Numbered from the stretch's first letter, positions 33,660 through 43,313 are shown. The stretch: 64,000 nt of DNA from Roseomonas genomospecies 6 (GCF_008365375.1 NZ_QOKW01000015.1:1-64000); one strand, 5' to 3'. The notes: generated by a model not told the origin, from the sequence alone. Numbers and translations: made by a program.

Positions 33660-36098
33660 ATGCAGACAAGCAGTCTGGCGGGGCGTTTCAAGGTCGGGAC
33701 CCGTATCTACTTCGGTTTCCTCGTGGTTTTGCTGCTGCTGGCGGTGGTCGTCGCGATCGGCGTCCGGGGCCTCGGGGTGGCGCGGGACGGCTTCGAATCC
33801 TATGCGTCGGTGAGCAATCACTCGATCCAGGTCAGCACCATCGACGGGCAGGTCGCCCAGATGCGCCGCCTCGCGTTGAACTTCAACACGTTCGGTGATC
33901 CCAAGGTGGCGGAGCAGGTGCGCGCCGTTCAGGCGTCCCTCGCCAACGAGCTGCGCGCCTCCCTGGACGGAACGGCCGGGGAACGGCGCGCCCTGCTGGA
34001 ACGGATGAACCAGCTCTTCGCCGCCTACACGGCCGATTTCAACACGCTGGTGGAGCTTCGCCTGCGCCGCGACCGCCTCTACGCCGAACAGCTCGTCCCG
34101 GCGGGCGAGAAGGCGCGTGAAACCGTGTCGCAGCTCGTCTCCGGCCTGGCCGCCGACGGGGAGCATGAGGCGGCGGCCAGCGCCGGCCTCGCGCAGGAGC
34201 AGTTGCTTCTGGCGCGGTTGAGCGCCTCGCGCTTCTTCACCAACCCGAACGAGGCGATCATCGCCGAAGTGACGGCCCGCAACGACGCCTTCAACGAGTC
34301 GATCCGTCGGCTGGGCACGCGGCTGACCAACCCGGCTCACCGGGCCACGGCGCAGAACGCCGATCAGTTGTCCGACCGCTACGTCGCCGTGTTCCGCGAA
34401 ACCGCCACGGTGGTGCTGGAAAACGCCCGGCTGATCGACGTGATGGCGGCGCGCGGGGCGGAGTTCGCCGACCTGTCCGACCGCACCGTCGCGATCGAGA
34501 CCAAGGAGCGCGACGGCGTCAAGGCCGAAACCGAAGCCAGCATGCAGAGCACCCTGTCGGCCAACATGGCGATCGCCGGCGGCGCTTTCCTGTTCGGCCT
34601 GCTGCTGGCCTGGGCGGTGGCGCGGTCCATCGTGAAACCGGTCGTTTCGATGACCGAGACGATGACGAACCTCGCGGGCGGCGACCTGACGGTGACCATC
34701 CCGGCGCTCGCCAACCGCGACGAGATCGGGCAGATGGCGCAGGCGGTCCAGGTGTTCAAGGACAACGCCATCCAGAAGAAGGCGATGGACGAGGCCGAAC
34801 GCGAGCGTCTGGAGGCCGAGCGCCGCGCCGAGGAGGCCGAGCGCGCCCGCGAGAAGGCGATCGGCGAGGAGATCGCCGCGCTGATCGACGGCGTGTCCAA
34901 GGGCGACCTGTCGCGCCGCCTCGACCTGACCGGCAAGGATGGCTTCTACAAGACCATGTCGCAGGGCATCAACCGCCTGACCGACACGGTGGAATCCGTC
35001 ATCGCCGACCTTGGCGCCGTGCTCAGCGCGCTCGCCCAGGGCGACCTCAACAAGCGGGTGGAGCGCGACTATCAGGGCGCCTTCCAGACGCTGAAGACCG
35101 ACGTCAACACCACCTCCGCCAAGCTGGGCGAGATCGTCGGGCAGATCCTGCGCGCCACCGACGCGATTTCCGGCGCCGCTTCGGAAGTCTCGCTGGGGTC
35201 CAGCGATCTGGCCGAGCGGACGGAGCAGCAGGCGTCCTCGCTGGAGGAGACGGCGGCGAGCATGGAGGAGCTGGGCGCCACGGTGCGCTCCAACGCCGAC
35301 AACGCCCAGCGCGCCAACGGCATGGCCACCGACGCCCGCAGCGCCGCCGAATCCGGCGGGACGGTGGCGGACTCGGCCATCGAGGCGATGAAGCGCATCG
35401 AGACCTCCAGCCGCAAGATCACCGACATCATCGGGGTGATCGACGAGATCGCCTTCCAGACCAACCTGCTGGCTCTGAACGCGGCGGTCGAGGCGGCGCG
35501 GGCCGGCGACGCCGGGCGCGGCTTCGCCGTGGTGGCGCAGGAGGTGCGCAACCTCGCCCAGCGCTCCGCCCAGGCGTCCAAGGAGATCAAGGGCCTGATC
35601 CTGGACAGCGACGCCCAGGTCAAGGACGGGGTGGAGCTGGTCAAGAAGGCCGGCGACGCGCTGGAGGGCATCGTGTCGGGCGTCCAGCAGGTCGCCGGAC
35701 TGATCGCCGAGATGGCCTCGGCGTCGAGCGAGCAGGCCGCGGCGCTGGACGAGATCAACGCCACCGTCTCGCAGATGGACGAGATGACCCAGAAGAACGC
35801 CGCCCTGGTCGAGGAAACCACCGCGGCGGCCCAGTCGCTCGCCAATCAGGCGACGGACCTGCGGTCTCTGGTCAGCTTCTTCAAGCTCGACGCCTCCGCC
35901 TTCGCGGCGGCTCCCGCCGTGCACCATCATGGCGGGGCGGGCCACGGCGCGGCGGCTCCGGCCCTGCGCCGCAGCATCGCCCCGACCAAGCCTGCGGTGC
36001 GCAAGGCCGCGGCTCCGGCCCGTCCGGCGGGGGGCAACGCGGCGTCCGCCACCTTGCAGCGCGCCTCCGCCGACGAGGACGATTGGAAGGAGTTCTGA
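33660..36098 (+). CDS. Methyl-accepting chemotaxis protein with two HAMP domains and C-terminal tether
   Basis: 812 aa. TM1 about 15-37, an all-helical periplasmic sensor of about 260 residues (helical-bimodular type, no cysteines noted), TM2 about 300-320, a first HAMP ([27 protein letters not shown]), a second HAMP-like unit ([23 protein letters not shown] region), a cytoplasmic signalling hairpin with tip [37 protein letters not shown], and an Ala/Pro linker ending in DDWKEF. The last five residues fit the W-x-x-F pentapeptide that tethers CheR/CheB. Ligand unknown. Start at 33660 is preceded by AAAGGATCAGG. Confidence 0.94.
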   Translation: MQTSSLAGRFKVGTRIYFGFLVVLLLLAVVVAIGVRGLGVARDGFESYASVSNHSIQVSTIDGQVAQMRRLALNFNTFGDPKVAEQVRAVQASLANELRASLDGTAGERRALLERMNQLFAAYTADFNTLVELRLRRDRLYAEQLVPAGEKARETVSQLVSGLAADGEHEAAASAGLAQEQLLLARLSASRFFTNPNEAIIAEVTARNDAFNESIRRLGTRLTNPAHRATAQNADQLSDRYVAVFRETATVVLENARLIDVMAARGAEFADLSDRTVAIETKERDGVKAETEASMQSTLSANMAIAGGAFLFGLLLAWAVARSIVKPVVSMTETMTNLAGGDLTVTIPALANRDEIGQMAQAVQVFKDNAIQKKAMDEAERERLEAERRAEEAERAREKAIGEEIAALIDGVSKGDLSRRLDLTGKDGFYKTMSQGINRLTDTVESVIADLGAVLSALAQGDLNKRVERDYQGAFQTLKTDVNTTSAKLGEIVGQILRATDAISGAASEVSLGSSDLAERTEQQASSLEETAASMEELGATVRSNADNAQRANGMATDARSAAESGGTVADSAIEAMKRIETSSRKITDIIGVIDEIAFQTNLLALNAAVEAARAGDAGRGFAVVAQEVRNLAQRSAQASKEIKGLILDSDAQVKDGVELVKKAGDALEGIVSGVQQVAGLIAEMASASSEQAAALDEINATVSQMDEMTQKNAALVEETTAAAQSLANQATDLRSLVSFFKLDASAFAAAPAVHHHGGAGHGAAAPALRRSIAPTKPAVRKAAAPARPAGGNAASATLQRASADEDDWKEF

Positions 36099-36186
36099 GG
36101 TTACGGATCGAGAATCCGTGCGATGAAATCGGCGGCGCGGACGTTTGTCAGGGAAAGACTTCACACCGACCGGGAGTGATGCCCCC

Positions 36187-36522
36187 ATGACCGCGCGCCG
36201 CCTCCTTCCTCTGATGTTTTTCGTGAGCGCCCTCTGGGCGGTTCCGGCGGGCGCCGCCGACACGCCGCCCCCGCCCGGCGCCACCCCGCCTCCCTCCCAG
36301 ACCCCATCCCAACCGGGCGATCAGGCCCGGCAGGGGCTGGAGCTTCTGATGAAGGCCCTGGAGGGTTGGGTGCGGCAGATGCCGCTGTTCTCCGCCCCCG
36401 AAGTGACGCCCGAGGGAGACATCATCATCCGCCGGCTCGACCGCAACCGCCCGTCCGAGCCCGAGCCGCGTGCCCCCAGGAGCCCGGACGCCCCGGTTCC
36501 GAACGCCCCGACCGATCTGTAG
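36187..36522 (+). CDS. Small secreted Pro-rich protein, 111 aa
   Basis: A signal peptide (about 1-23, RRLLPLMFFVSALWAVPAGAADT), then a Pro-rich stretch, a short amphipathic core (QGLELLMKALEGWVRQMPLFSAPEVTPEGDIIIRRLDRN) and a Pro-rich tail. It probably resides in the periplasm. The core resembles small alphaproteobacterial proteins of unknown role; no named family recognised. CCGGGAGTG precedes the start. Confidence 0.65.
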   Translation: MTARRLLPLMFFVSALWAVPAGAADTPPPPGATPPPSQTPSQPGDQARQGLELLMKALEGWVRQMPLFSAPEVTPEGDIIIRRLDRNRPSEPEPRAPRSPDAPVPNAPTDL

Positions 36523-36557
36523 AGTGATCGGCGAAAGCCCGATACACCATGTCACGC

Positions 36558-36595
36558 AGCGCCCCGGCGCGGTTTGCATGGCGCGGCGGGGCGCT
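36558..36595. terminator. GC-rich hairpin after the secreted-protein gene
   Basis: AGCGCCCCG (36558-36566) pairs with CGGGGCGCT (36587-36595), with a further short CGCG/CGCG pairing inside. No T tract, so it may be a Rho-linked 3' end rather than an intrinsic terminator. Confidence 0.4.
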
Positions 36596-36604
36596 CGAAC
36601 CGGC

Positions 36605-36619
36605 TTAACGGGTCCTTAA
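36605..36619. promoter_or_regulatory. CtrA box 1 (TTAA-N7-TTAA)
   Basis: TTAA at 36605-36608, seven bases, TTAA at 36616-36619: an exact match to the CtrA consensus TTAA-N7-TTAA of alphaproteobacteria. TTAA is rare in this GC-rich DNA. Confidence 0.7.
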
Positions 36620-36626
36620 TTCATAG

Positions 36627-36641
36627 TTAATAGTCGGTTAA
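36627..36641. promoter_or_regulatory. CtrA box 2 (TTAA-N7-TTAA)
   Basis: TTAA at 36627-36630 and 36638-36641 with seven bases between, a second exact match, 22 bases downstream of box 1. An 8-bp inverted repeat (GACCGTTT 36643-36650 with AAACGGTC 36670-36677) follows directly. Both boxes lie between two convergent genes, so neither flank is an obvious target. Confidence 0.7.
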
Positions 36642-36740
36642 CGACCGTTTGCGAGGCGAACGGAGCCGGAAACGGTCCCGCTGCGTGACACGCTGTATCG
36701 GCCTTCCGGTCCTACCGGTCCTTCCGATCAGCCGGCCCGG

Positions 36741-37298
36741 TCAGCCGGCATGCCACGGACCGCCCGGGCGGGCGAAGCCCTCCACCTGATCGCGCAGCTT
36801 CTGGATCTGGGACGGGGTAAGGGCAAGCCCAAAGCGGGCGGCGAAGGCTGCGGCGAGGGCGCCGCGGGTCGGACGTTCGCCCCGGTCGGAGAGCGCGCGG
36901 TACAGCTCGAAGGCCGCGGCGTAGCGCTGCAGAGCCTCCGGACGCCGCCGCAGTTGCGCTGCCTGTGGGGTGGCGACGCCCTGCAGATGCGTCTCAAGGA
37001 GCCGAAGAGCATCCGCCGCGGACAAGGCAGGCAGCGGGACGGGCGGGTCGGGTTCCCGTTCGGGCTTGCCGATGACCGCCTTTGCGCGGTGCCGCCGCTG
37101 CCGCAGCCGATCCTCGTTGCGCAGCCGCTCCGCATAGGCCGGATCGCTGCGGCGCCGTTCGGTGCGCGCCCGGTTGGCGCGGGCGTTGCGTTCCTCCCGG
37201 TCCGCGCGGGCCTGCGGGTCGCCGAGAAGGAAGGCCAATTCCTCCGCCGTCAGGCGCAGGGCGTCGGTGTCGGTTGCAGCGTCGTTTTCGGCAGTCAT
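36741..37298 (-). CDS. Hypothetical protein, 185 aa
   Basis: A soluble, Arg/Ala/Glu-rich protein. N-terminal half is a long charged helix (LTAEELAFLLGDPQARADREERNARANRARTERRRSDPAYAERLRNEDRLRQRRHRAK). The C-terminal half contains ALQRYAAAFELYRALSDRGERPTRGALAAAFAARFGLALTPSQIQKLRDQVEGF, which could be a helical DNA-binding-like bundle. No family recognised. A longer frame exists on the opposite strand, but its composition looks like antisense shadow. Confidence 0.55.
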   Translation of the reverse strand: MTAENDAATDTDALRLTAEELAFLLGDPQARADREERNARANRARTERRRSDPAYAERLRNEDRLRQRRHRAKAVIGKPEREPDPPVPLPALSAADALRLLETHLQGVATPQAAQLRRRPEALQRYAAAFELYRALSDRGERPTRGALAAAFAARFGLALTPSQIQKLRDQVEGFARPGGPWHAG

Positions 37299-37382
37299 GC
37301 CGAAAGCAACGTTTCAGGACGCTTTCCGATCCCTACCACCAAAGAAGGTCACGGCCAAAGAAGGTCACGGAAGGTGGTGGTC

Positions 37383-38486
37383 TCAGGCGGCGTGGCGGGT
37401 CTCGCGCCCGTCGGGGCAGGGGCCGGTCTCGACCTGCACCGTCGCGTGGCCGATGCCGAAGCGCCCGCGCAGCGTTTCCACCAGATCGCGAAGCACCGCG
37501 TCCCGATCGGTTCCCGGAGGCACCACGGCGTGCATGGTCAGCAGCGGCCGCTCCGCGGTCAGGGACCAGACATGGACGTGATGGATCTCGGTCACCGCCG
37601 GAACCGCCTCCCGCAGGGCGCGGCGCAGCTCATCCACGTCGATCCCCACGGGCGTGCCCTCCACCAGGATGTGGGCACTTTGTCGCACCACCTCCCAGGC
37701 GCCGCGCAGGATCAGCAGGGCGACGACGACCGACAGGATCGGGTCGATGGGGGTCCAGCCGGTCAGCAGGATCACGCCCGCCGCCGCGACCGCCGCCACG
37801 GAGCCGAGCAGGTCGCCCAGCACATGCAGGGCGGCTCCGCGCACGTTCAGGTTCTCCCGGTCGCCACGGTGCAGGATGACGAATCCGGCGAGGTTGCCGA
37901 GCCCGCCCAACACCGCCACGGCCATCATCGTGCCGCCCATGACCGGCTGCGGCTGGATCAGCCGCTCCGCCGCCTCCCACAGAATCCAGCCGGACAGCAG
38001 GAACAGGCTGAGGCCGTTGACGAAGGCCGCCAGCACCTGGAGCCGGTGGTAGCCGAAGCTGCGCCGCCGGTCGGACGGGCGCCGCCCGAGCCGGAAGGCA
38101 AGCCATGCCAGAGCCAGGGCGGCGGCGTCGGTCAGCATGTGCCCGGCGTCGGCCAGCAGGGCGAGCGACCCCGACAGGATGCCGCCCACCACCTCCACCA
38201 CCATCAGGCTGGCGGTCAGCAGCAGGACCAGCAGAATCCGCCGCTCGCTGTCCGCCGTCACCGCCGCGGCGTGGCCGTGGCCGTGGCCGTGCCCATGGGA
38301 ATGCCCGTGATGACGGTCGTGATCGTGGTGATGGGCGCCGTGGCCCTGCGGTGCCTGGGTCACTGGTCTGTGAGTCACTGGCCTGCCCCTCGTGGTCCTG
38401 TGCGGGAACGGACGGGTCCCGACAGGATAGGACCGATGCCGTGCCGCCGTCACGGCGTTTCCGGTCGCGGCGATTTCGCTGTCCAT
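37383..38486 (-). CDS. Cation diffusion facilitator (zinc-type) with His-rich N-terminus
   Basis: 367 aa, six membrane segments. The N-terminal cytoplasmic tail has a long His-rich run (about 45-70, HHDHDRHHGHSHGHGH). Transport-site motifs are GHMLTDAAAL in TM2 and HVLGDLLGS in TM5 (two H/DxxxD pairs), typical of ZnT/CzcD transporters that exchange Zn for protons. The C-terminal cytoplasmic domain (about 270-360, HHVHVWSL ... FGIGHATVQVE) is the dimerisation fold. Efflux of Zn, Co or Cd is expected. The start at 38486 was chosen over a longer frame that reaches into the neighbouring GTPase promoter. Confidence 0.93.
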   Translation of the reverse strand: MDSEIAATGNAVTAARHRSYPVGTRPFPHRTTRGRPVTHRPVTQAPQGHGAHHHDHDRHHGHSHGHGHGHGHAAAVTADSERRILLVLLLTASLMVVEVVGGILSGSLALLADAGHMLTDAAALALAWLAFRLGRRPSDRRRSFGYHRLQVLAAFVNGLSLFLLSGWILWEAAERLIQPQPVMGGTMMAVAVLGGLGNLAGFVILHRGDRENLNVRGAALHVLGDLLGSVAAVAAAGVILLTGWTPIDPILSVVVALLILRGAWEVVRQSAHILVEGTPVGIDVDELRRALREAVPAVTEIHHVHVWSLTAERPLLTMHAVVPPGTDRDAVLRDLVETLRGRFGIGHATVQVETGPCPDGRETRHAA

Positions 38487-38564
38487 CGAAACCGCGCCTC
38501 GTGCTAGAGAATGCCCCCGACACGAGACGTCACCCATTTCACAGCAGACGGGACCCGGCCGGCC

Positions 38565-40028
38565 ATGACCCCCAGGCAAGCCCTCCAGCAGCGCCTCGCC
38601 GCCCTGGACGCGCATCTCCGCGCGGAAAACCCGAACCTTCTCCCGGTCATTCCGACCTTCCGCAATTTCGACCGGGTGCTGGTCCGGCTGGGCCTGCTGG
38701 GGCCGCACGAGTCGCTGACCACGCGCATTCCCTGGTGGCCGATGATCGCGGTGCTGGGCACCTTCTCAGCGGGCAAGTCCACCTTCCTCAACGGCTATCT
38801 CGGCGCGCCGCTGCAGAACACCGGCAACCAGGCGGTGGACGACAAGTTCACGGTGATCTGCCACGGGCAGGAAACCCGGCGGGAAGCCCTGCCGGGCACC
38901 GCGCTGAACGCCGACCCGCGCTTCCCCTTTTACCGGATCGCCGACGAGATCGAGAAGGTGGCGGCGGGCGAGGGCAAGCGCATCGACAACTACCTGCAAC
39001 TGAAGACGCTGTCCGGCGACCGGGCGCGCGGCAAGATCTTCATCGACTCGCCGGGCTTCGACGCCGACGACCAGCGCCGGTCGGTGCTGCGGCTGGTCGA
39101 TCACATCGTCGAGCTGTCCGACCTCGTGCTGGTCTTCTTCGACGGGCGCCACCCGGAGCCGGGAGCGATGCAGGACACGTTGAAGCATCTGGTGTCGAAG
39201 ACGGTCGACCGCGCCGACGCGCGCAAGGTCTGCTACATCCTGAACCAGATCGACACCACGGCGAAGGAAGACAATCTGGAGGCCGTGTTCGGCGCGTGGC
39301 AGCGCGCCATCGCCCAAGCCGGGCTGGTGTCGGGCCGCTTCTACGCCCTCTATGACAGCAAGTCGGCGGTCGCCATCGCGGACGACGCGGTGCGCGCCCG
39401 CTACGAGTCGCGGCGCGACGCCGACCTCGCCGAACTCCAGGTGCGCATCAACGAGGTGGAGGTCGCCCGCGCCTACCGCATCGTCGGCATGATCGACAGC
39501 CTCGTGAAGGAGCTGAAGGGCGAGATCGTGCCGCAGCTCGCCGCGGCGATGAAGCGGTGGCGCAAGCTGGTGCTGATCGGCGACGCGGTGTGGCTGGGGC
39601 TGCTGGCCGCGCTGTTCGGCGGGATCGCCAGCCTTGCCGGCGGAGACACGGTGTCGGCCTTCCTGTCCTGGCTGACACAATCGCAGCCGGCCTGGGCCGG
39701 TGGCCTGCCGGTCGGGGTGCTGGTGGCGCTGGTTCTGCTGGCCGGCCTGTTCGGCGCCGGCCATTTCTGGCTGCGCTCCTTCATGGCCCGCCGGGTCGCC
39801 CGAAGCCTGCCGGAGCGCTACGGCGACGTGGACCTGAACCTGCAGCAGGGATTCCTGCTCAACACCCGCTTCTTCCGCTCGATCTTCCGCAAGAAGCCGG
39901 CGGGCTGGAGCGGCGGGGCGGAGAAGCGCATCTTTTCCATCCGCGAGGCGGTGGCGGAGCATGTCCAGCGCATCAACGACCTGTTCACCGACCCCGCCGG
40001 GCGGCGCAGCCGCGCCCCGGCGGAGTGA
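38565..40028 (+). CDS. Dynamin-like GTPase with two C-terminal membrane segments
   Basis: 487 aa. The G domain starts at about residue 60: P-loop LGTFSAGKSTFLN, a G3 motif IDSPGFDADD, and a G4-like LNQID. A helical stretch follows, then a pair of membrane segments (about 325-350, LIGDAVWLGLLAALFGGIASLAGG; and 375-400, GVLVALVLLAGLFGAGHFWL). Bacterial dynamin-like proteins remodel membranes. It has no partner DLP gene beside it, unlike many paired systems. AACCACC-free upstream; start at 38565 is the ATG after a weak AGCAG-type site. Confidence 0.85.
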   Translation: MTPRQALQQRLAALDAHLRAENPNLLPVIPTFRNFDRVLVRLGLLGPHESLTTRIPWWPMIAVLGTFSAGKSTFLNGYLGAPLQNTGNQAVDDKFTVICHGQETRREALPGTALNADPRFPFYRIADEIEKVAAGEGKRIDNYLQLKTLSGDRARGKIFIDSPGFDADDQRRSVLRLVDHIVELSDLVLVFFDGRHPEPGAMQDTLKHLVSKTVDRADARKVCYILNQIDTTAKEDNLEAVFGAWQRAIAQAGLVSGRFYALYDSKSAVAIADDAVRARYESRRDADLAELQVRINEVEVARAYRIVGMIDSLVKELKGEIVPQLAAAMKRWRKLVLIGDAVWLGLLAALFGGIASLAGGDTVSAFLSWLTQSQPAWAGGLPVGVLVALVLLAGLFGAGHFWLRSFMARRVARSLPERYGDVDLNLQQGFLLNTRFFRSIFRKKPAGWSGGAEKRIFSIREAVAEHVQRINDLFTDPAGRRSRAPAE

Positions 40029-40061
40029 CCGGACGGACGTAGAAGGGAGGGGGATCGGGCG

Positions 40062-40826
40062 ATGGCGGGCCGGCGGTGTCTTCTCGCCCTGTTCCTGCTC
40101 CTGGCGGCGCTCGGCACCGTCCGTGCGGCGCCGCTCGATTCCACGCTGGACCTCGTCACCGGAAACGACTTCGCGCCCTTCACCGGGGAGGACCTGCCGC
40201 AGGGCGGCCTGCTGACCGAGATCGTGCGCCGTGCCTTCGACGAGGTGGGGCTGCACTACGAGGTGCGCTTCATGCCCTGGCGCCGCGGCTACGACGGGGT
40301 GCTGGCGGGCAAGTTCCTTGGCACCTTCCCCTATGTCCGCACGCCGGACCGCGAGAAGGAGATGCTGTTCTCCGACCCGCTGCTGGAGGTGCGCCAGCTC
40401 GTCTATCTCTCCGTCCACAGCAGCATGGAGTTCCGCACCCCGGAGGATTTCCGGGGGCGGGCGGTCTGCGCCCCGGTCGGGTACGCCCTGCCGCCGGATC
40501 TGGCGGAACTGGCCGCATCGGGCGGGCTGACGCGGGAAAGCCCGGCGGATCTGCCGGCCTGCGTGCGGATGGTCGCCTCGGGCCGGGTGGATGCCTTCCT
40601 CATCGACGAATTCACCGGGCAGCGCGCCGTGGCGAAGGCGATGGTCGAGGACGAGATCCGCATCGCCCCCTTGCCCTACGCCCGCGCCGGGCAGCACCTG
40701 ATTCTCGCCCGCGCCACGCCGGAGGCGGCGGCGATCCTGGCGGCCTTCAACGCCGGATTGAAAAAGCTGAAGGCCGGCGGCGCCATGGAGGAGATCCTGC
40801 GCCGCCACCTGTCCGAAGCGCCGTGA
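40062..40826 (+). CDS. Periplasmic substrate-binding protein (SBP-bac-3 type)
   Basis: 254 aa. Signal peptide about 1-22 (RRCLLALFLLLAALGTVRAAP). The mature part has the two-lobe amino-acid-binding fold: LDLVTGNDFAPFTGEDLPQGGLLTEIVRRAFDEVGLHYEVRFMPWRRGYDGVLAGKFLGTFPYVRTPDREKEMLFSDPLLEV. No permease or ATPase gene is adjacent. It lies 33 bases after the GTPase gene, so they may be cotranscribed. The YVRTPDR-type pattern suits small polar or aromatic ligands, but specificity cannot be read. Confidence 0.85.
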   Translation: MAGRRCLLALFLLLAALGTVRAAPLDSTLDLVTGNDFAPFTGEDLPQGGLLTEIVRRAFDEVGLHYEVRFMPWRRGYDGVLAGKFLGTFPYVRTPDREKEMLFSDPLLEVRQLVYLSVHSSMEFRTPEDFRGRAVCAPVGYALPPDLAELAASGGLTRESPADLPACVRMVASGRVDAFLIDEFTGQRAVAKAMVEDEIRIAPLPYARAGQHLILARATPEAAAILAAFNAGLKKLKAGGAMEEILRRHLSEAP

Positions 40827-40951
40827 CGCGATCGGCGCCGAAGGGGGAAGAACATGCCGAATGGGCGCGGCGACCCTGCCATGCGGCATTGCCAGCGCGA
40901 CGCAAAGTGCTATAAACGCGCGGTCTCGATCTTGGAAAAGGGGCGTGGCCC

Positions 40952-41401
40952 GTGGCCATCGACGCTTCCGTTCTGGTCCTGAACGGACCGAATCTGAACA
41001 TGCTGGGCGTGCGTGAACCGCACATCTATGGCTCCATGACGCTCGACGATCTGGAAGGCGCGTGCCAGGAGCGCGCCGAACAGCTCGGGCTGGCCATCGA
41101 TTTCCGGCAGTCGAACCACGAGGGCGAACTCGTTTCCTGGATTCAGCAGGCGCGGACGGAGCATGACGGCATCGTCATCAACGCCGGCGCCTACAGCCAC
41201 ACCTCCGTCGCCATCATGGACGCGCTGATCCTGTCCGAGCTGCCGATCGTCGAGGTGCATCTCTCCAACATCTACAAGCGTGAGGCCATCCGCCACCACT
41301 CGCACATTTCCGCGGTGGCCAAGGGGATGATCTGCGGCTTCGGCCCTCACGGGTATCTGCTGGCGCTGGACGCCATGGCGAATATCCTCGAGCGCGACTA
41401 A
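40952..41401 (+). CDS. aroQ: 3-dehydroquinate dehydratase, type II
   Basis: 149 aa. Third step of the shikimate pathway. Motifs: LVLNGPNLNMLGVREPHIYGSMTLDDL (catalytic Arg and Tyr), DFRQSNHEGELVSWIQ, INAGAYSHTSVAIMDAL and VEVHLSNIYKREAIRHHSHIS (catalytic His). The start is GTG at 40952, preceded by AAAAGGGG. It leads the aroQ-accB-accC set in an order conserved in alphaproteobacteria. Confidence 0.96.
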   Translation: MAIDASVLVLNGPNLNMLGVREPHIYGSMTLDDLEGACQERAEQLGLAIDFRQSNHEGELVSWIQQARTEHDGIVINAGAYSHTSVAIMDALILSELPIVEVHLSNIYKREAIRHHSHISAVAKGMICGFGPHGYLLALDAMANILERD

Positions 41402-41424
41402 GGAACACGGGAAAAACGAACACC

Positions 41425-41874
41425 ATGGCAAGCTTCGACATCGACGGCGATCTGGTCCGCAAGCTCGCGGATCTCCTGCGTGAGACGGGCTTGAGCGAGA
41501 TCGAGTTTGCCGAGGGCGAGAAGCGGATTCGCGTCACCCGCCCGACGGCCGCCCAGACGGTGGCCGTGCACGCTCCGGTCGCCGCTCCCGCCCCCGTCGC
41601 GGCTCCGGCCGCCGCCCCGGCGGGCAAGCCCGCCAGCCACCCGGGCGCCGTCACCTCGCCGATGGTCGGCACGGCCTACGCCGCGGCGGAGCCGGGCGGC
41701 ACGCCCTTCGTGCGCGTCGGCGACACGGTGAAGGCCGGCCAGACCGTCCTCATCATCGAGGCGATGAAGGTCATGAACCCCATCAAGGCCCCGCGGGGCG
41801 GCACGGTCGTCGAGGTCCTGGTCTCCGACAGCCAGCCGGTGGAGTTCGGCGAAGTCCTTATGATCATCGAGTGA
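41425..41874 (+). CDS. accB: Biotin carboxyl carrier protein of acetyl-CoA carboxylase
   Basis: 149 aa. An N-terminal helical part (MASFDIDGDLVRKLADLLRETGLSEIEFAEGEKRIRVTRP), a mobile Ala/Pro linker (about 48-72), and a C-terminal biotinyl domain with EAMKVMN (biotinylated Lys about 113). It overlaps the accC leader (GTGA at the end), so translation is coupled. It feeds carboxybiotin to the first step of fatty acid synthesis. Confidence 0.97.
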   Translation: MASFDIDGDLVRKLADLLRETGLSEIEFAEGEKRIRVTRPTAAQTVAVHAPVAAPAPVAAPAAAPAGKPASHPGAVTSPMVGTAYAAAEPGGTPFVRVGDTVKAGQTVLIIEAMKVMNPIKAPRGGTVVEVLVSDSQPVEFGEVLMIIE

Positions 41875-41894
41875 GCGGGGACCATCCCTTGGCG

Positions 41895-43238
41895 ATGTTC
41901 GAGAAGGTCCTGATCGCGAACCGTGGTGAGATCGCTTTGCGCATCCACCGCGCCTGCCGCGAAATGGGCATCCAGACCGTGGCGGTGCATTCCACCGCCG
42001 ATGCCGACGCCATGCACGTCCGCCTCGCGGACGAAAGCGTGTGCATCGGCCCCGCGTCGGCCCGCGAAAGCTACCTGAACATTCCGGCGATCCTGTCGGC
42101 GGCGTCGATCACCGGGGCGGACGCGATCCATCCCGGCATCGGATTCCTGTCGGAGAACGCCCAATTCGCGGAGATGGTGGAGGAGCACGGCTTCACCTTC
42201 ATCGGCCCGACCGCGGAGCACATCCGCATCATGGGCGACAAGGTCACCGCGAAGAAGACGGTGATGGAGCAGGGGCTGCCCGTGGTTCCCGGCTCCGACG
42301 GCCCGGTGGCGACGCTGGAGGAGGCGGAGCGGATCGGTCGCGAGACCGGCTATCCGATCCTCATCAAGGCGGCGGCGGGCGGCGGCGGCAAGGGCATGAA
42401 GGTGGCCCGCAACCCCGACCAGCTCAAGGAAGCCTACCAGCTCGCCCGTGGCGAGGCGCGCGCCGCCTTCGGCAACGACGAGGTCTACATCGAGAAGTAT
42501 CTCGGCCGGCCCCGGCACATCGAGATCCAGCTTCTCGGCGACGAGCACGGCAACTGCGTGCATTTCGGCGAGCGCGACTGCTCCGTGCAGCGCCGCCACC
42601 AGAAGGTCATCGAGGAAGCCCCGTCGCCGGCCCTGAACGCCGAGCAGCGCGCCTTCATCGGCGATCTGGCGGCCAAGACGGCGGCGGCCATCGGTTACCG
42701 CGGCGTCGGCACGATGGAGTTCCTGTTCGAGGACGGGCAGTTCTACTTCATCGAGATGAACACCCGCCTTCAGGTCGAGCACACGATCACCGAGATGATC
42801 ACCGGCATCGATCTGGTGCGCGAGCAGATCCGCGTGGCGACCGGCGCTCCGCTCGGCTACGGGCAGGCGGACATCCGGTTCCAGGGCCACTCGATCGAAT
42901 GCCGGGTGAACGCGGAGCATCCGGAAACCTTCATGCCCTCGCCGGGCAAGATCGACGGCTATCACGCGCCGGGCGGTCTGGGCGTGCGCGTCGACTCGGC
43001 GCTCTACGACGGTTACCGCATCCCGCCGCACTACGACAGCCTGATCGCCAAGCTGGTCGTCCACGGCACCACCCGCAACGAGTGCCTGATGCGGCTGCGC
43101 CGGACCATCGAGGAGTATGTGATCGGCGGCGTGGACACCACGCTGCCCCTGCACCAGCGCATCATCGCGCAGCAGGCCTTCATCGACGGCAACTACGACA
43201 TCCACTGGCTCGAACAGTTGATGGCTGCGAAGAAGTAA
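41895..43238 (+). CDS. accC: Biotin carboxylase of acetyl-CoA carboxylase
   Basis: 447 aa. MFEKVLIANRGEIALRIHRACREMGI is the standard N-terminus, which is why 41895 is chosen over an earlier GTG. ATP-grasp motifs: IKAAAGGGGKGMKVARN, the QLLGDEHGN segment, ERDCSVQRRHQKVIEEAPSP and NTRLQVEHTITEMITG. Length is typical. A strong terminator lies 22 bases after the stop, ending the aroQ-accB-accC operon. Confidence 0.97.
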   Translation: MFEKVLIANRGEIALRIHRACREMGIQTVAVHSTADADAMHVRLADESVCIGPASARESYLNIPAILSAASITGADAIHPGIGFLSENAQFAEMVEEHGFTFIGPTAEHIRIMGDKVTAKKTVMEQGLPVVPGSDGPVATLEEAERIGRETGYPILIKAAAGGGGKGMKVARNPDQLKEAYQLARGEARAAFGNDEVYIEKYLGRPRHIEIQLLGDEHGNCVHFGERDCSVQRRHQKVIEEAPSPALNAEQRAFIGDLAAKTAAAIGYRGVGTMEFLFEDGQFYFIEMNTRLQVEHTITEMITGIDLVREQIRVATGAPLGYGQADIRFQGHSIECRVNAEHPETFMPSPGKIDGYHAPGGLGVRVDSALYDGYRIPPHYDSLIAKLVVHGTTRNECLMRLRRTIEEYVIGGVDTTLPLHQRIIAQQAFIDGNYDIHWLEQLMAAKK

Positions 43239-43260
43239 TCCGTTGCGTGGTTGAATGAAG

Positions 43261-43299
43261 AAGAGCCCTTCTTCCCGGTGGGGAGGAAGGGCTCTTTTC
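43261..43299 (+). terminator. Terminator after accC
   Basis: AAGAGCCCTTC (43261-43271) pairs with GAAGGGCTCTT (43286-43296), followed by TTTT. The AAGAA before the stem may let it serve the opposite strand too. Confidence 0.85.
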
Positions 43300-43313
43300 G
43301 TTCCTGCTCCCCG

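Noticed and set aside
36750-38507. Plus-strand frame of 585 codons over the 185-aa gene and the zinc transporter
   Set aside because: The His/Gln/Gly-rich product is the antisense shadow of the CDF transporter, whose motifs are clear.
38565-40826. Dynamin-like GTPase and binding protein as an antiphage system
   Set aside because: No second DLP gene, effector or mobile element lies nearby. The neighbours are housekeeping genes.
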